Below, one piece after another: positions 62,914 through 64,000 of a stretch of 64,000 nt of DNA. The translations under genes and the position numbers were made by a program. Source of the stretch: Nannocystis exedens (GTDB taxonomy: Bacteria; Myxococcota_A; Polyangia; Nannocystales; Nannocystaceae); contig NZ_NETK01000001.1 in the NCBI RefSeq assembly GCF_002343915.1, forward strand, positions 3,978,001 to 4,042,000. Reading direction: 5' to 3'. A model generated the notes under the pieces. It was given only the letters and a program-made list of their open reading frames with translations, was not told the DNA's origin and made no database searches. Position 1 is the stretch's first letter; every line of letters begins with the position of its first letter.

Positions 62914-64000
62914 ATGTTTGCTCATCTGTTCACCACCCTCAGCACGTTGTCGTTGTTGTTCGCCGCCGATGCGGATTCCGAACTCGGACAATTCGCGATC
63001 CGCCCCATCCCTCCCGAGCACGGCTCGAGCGCGCTGACCGGCATCGAGCCGGAGCCGCACGCCGCGTGGGACAAGCCGCCCCACCGTCACACCGTCTATC
63101 TCAACTTCGACGGCGCCCAGCTCAAGTCGGCCGCCAAAGTCGGCGTCAATGCGGCGGAGGGGACGGCGGGGTGCGTCACCGGTCAGCTCGAGTACCCGGC
63201 CTTCAGCGGCACCGACGAGGAGCGGCTGGCGATCGTCGAGATCTTCAAGACAGGCGTGGCGCCGTTCGGGATCCGCGTCGTCCACGAGCAGCGGCCGCCG
63301 AAGCACTTGCCCTACAGCCAGATCATGATCGGCGGGAAGGGGGAGCTGCTCGACGCCGAACCGAGCAGCATCTTCACGTGCGCGACCGATTGCGGCGACA
63401 GCTGGTGGCGCGAGACCGGCTTCGTGTTCGCCGACAGCTACCCCGGCGAGATCCAGGTGCTCGGCGACGCGGCGCTCAAAGTCGCCGGCCACCACTGGGG
63501 GCTCGACGGGCTCGCGGGTTTCAATTACATCATGAACAGCTTCATCTCGGGCCTCCCGCGCACATGGAGCGACCGATGCGTGATGACCGAGACCAGCCAG
63601 CCGATGTGCGCCTCGGTCCACGACGAGTTCTGCGGCGAGGGCTCCAAGATGCAGAACGACACCGCCGAGCTCCTGGCCATGTTCGGCCCGAACTCCGTCG
63701 ACGACGTCCCGCCCACCGTCCACCTGCTCTCGCCGCTCGACGGCGCCGTCCTCGCCCCGGGCCAGGAGTTCACCGTCGAGGCCGAGGTCACCGACAACTT
63801 CGACGGCGCCGGCTGGCGCCTGATGATCCCCGAGGCCGGTCAGGAGCTCCCCGCCTACAAGCGCGAGACCGAGTGGGTCCTCACCCCGCCCAAGGGCAAG
63901 TACACCATCCGCGTCGAGGCCCTCGACCACGACGGCAACGTCGGCTTCGACGAGGCCACCATCTACGTCGGCGTCGAGCCGGACGGCGAGACCACCGGGG
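62914..64000 (+). CDS. Secreted zincin-like protein, copy 2 (3' end outside window)
   Basis: This paralogue of the gene at 61160 starts at the ATG at 62914 with GGAG upstream and runs off the right edge. It has the same signal peptide, the HTVYLNFDGA domain, ALKVAGHHWGLDGL (again no HExxH), CASVHDEFCGEG and the Ig-like domain. The N-terminal two thirds differ from copy 1 at many positions. From about 63618 to the window edge it differs from 61867-62249 at only about six bases, which suggests gene conversion. The MYXO-CTERM tail is not visible because the gene is cut. Confidence 0.78.
   Translation, partial: MFAHLFTTLSTLSLLFAADADSELGQFAIRPIPPEHGSSALTGIEPEPHAAWDKPPHRHTVYLNFDGAQLKSAAKVGVNAAEGTAGCVTGQLEYPAFSGTDEERLAIVEIFKTGVAPFGIRVVHEQRPPKHLPYSQIMIGGKGELLDAEPSSIFTCATDCGDSWWRETGFVFADSYPGEIQVLGDAALKVAGHHWGLDGLAGFNYIMNSFISGLPRTWSDRCVMTETSQPMCASVHDEFCGEGSKMQNDTAELLAMFGPNSVDDVPPTVHLLSPLDGAVLAPGQEFTVEAEVTDNFDGAGWRLMIPEAGQELPAYKRETEWVLTPPKGKYTIRVEALDHDGNVGFDEATIYVGVEPDGETTG

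Overview
The window is very G+C-rich and densely coding, with almost all codons ending in G or C. It looks like a myxobacterial chromosome of the Nannocystis/Plesiocystis/Enhygromyxa type. This is inferred from the many lipoproteins with threonine-rich stalks, Cys-rich DUF4215-type repeats, a MYXO-CTERM-like C-terminus, RsbR-like PAS-STAS proteins, and scattered eukaryote-like enzymes (a CYP7-like P450, a SMUG1-type glycosylase, a TMTC-like protein). I see no rRNA, tRNA, CRISPR array, insertion sequence, phage or plasmid gene.

Layout. 1-4.9 kb: the end of a coiled-coil gene, a PLP-dependent racemase/aldolase-fold enzyme paired with a sugar-lactone oxidase, and a P450. 4.9-9 kb: small lipoproteins and a KGG stress protein. 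9-15.7 kb: a salicylyl-CoA-hydroxylase/old-yellow-enzyme fusion, a membrane spermidine-synthase-like protein and a terpene synthase. 15.9-26 kb: three PAS-PAS-STAS paralogues interleaved with a V4R-domain protein, an MddA-like methyltransferase, an acyl-CoA ligase and a DoxX/LysR divergent pair. 26-32 kb: an M16 peptidase pair (one active, one without the zinc motif), a peptidoglycan amidase, the CYP7-like P450 and a twin-CX3C lipoprotein. 32-41 kb: a DUF4215 lipoprotein, a dihydrolipoyl-dehydrogenase-like flavoprotein, a SMUG1-type glycosylase, a FIST/STAS operon and an alpha/beta-hydrolase lipoprotein. 41-51 kb: Thr-stalk lipoproteins including a tandem IgGFc-binding-type pair, a BASS transporter, a GST and PHA-granule pair, and an orphan adenine methyltransferase. 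51-54 kb: the housekeeping block rpsB-tsf-pyrH-frr on the minus strand. 54.5-64 kb: lipoproteins, a TMTC-like TPR membrane protein with a 25-residue repeat, a TIM-barrel-like protein, and a recently duplicated pair of secreted proteins running off the right edge.

The most unusual signal is not a gene. A short palindrome family, TGTCC-N4-GGACA, recurs throughout. I count ten perfect copies and at least five one-mismatch copies, plus related GGACATGTCC and AACATGTT forms. It sits in hairpins between convergent genes, inside coding sequence (especially disordered linkers and C-terminal tails), and in a matching position 92 bp upstream of both members of the duplicated pair at the right end, where one copy is preceded by five iterated degenerate elements. 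I regard this as the best candidate for an undescribed element. Its function is unknown.

Gene calls rest on reading translations and motifs by eye. Many long reading frames on the opposite strand are G+C artefacts and were left out.
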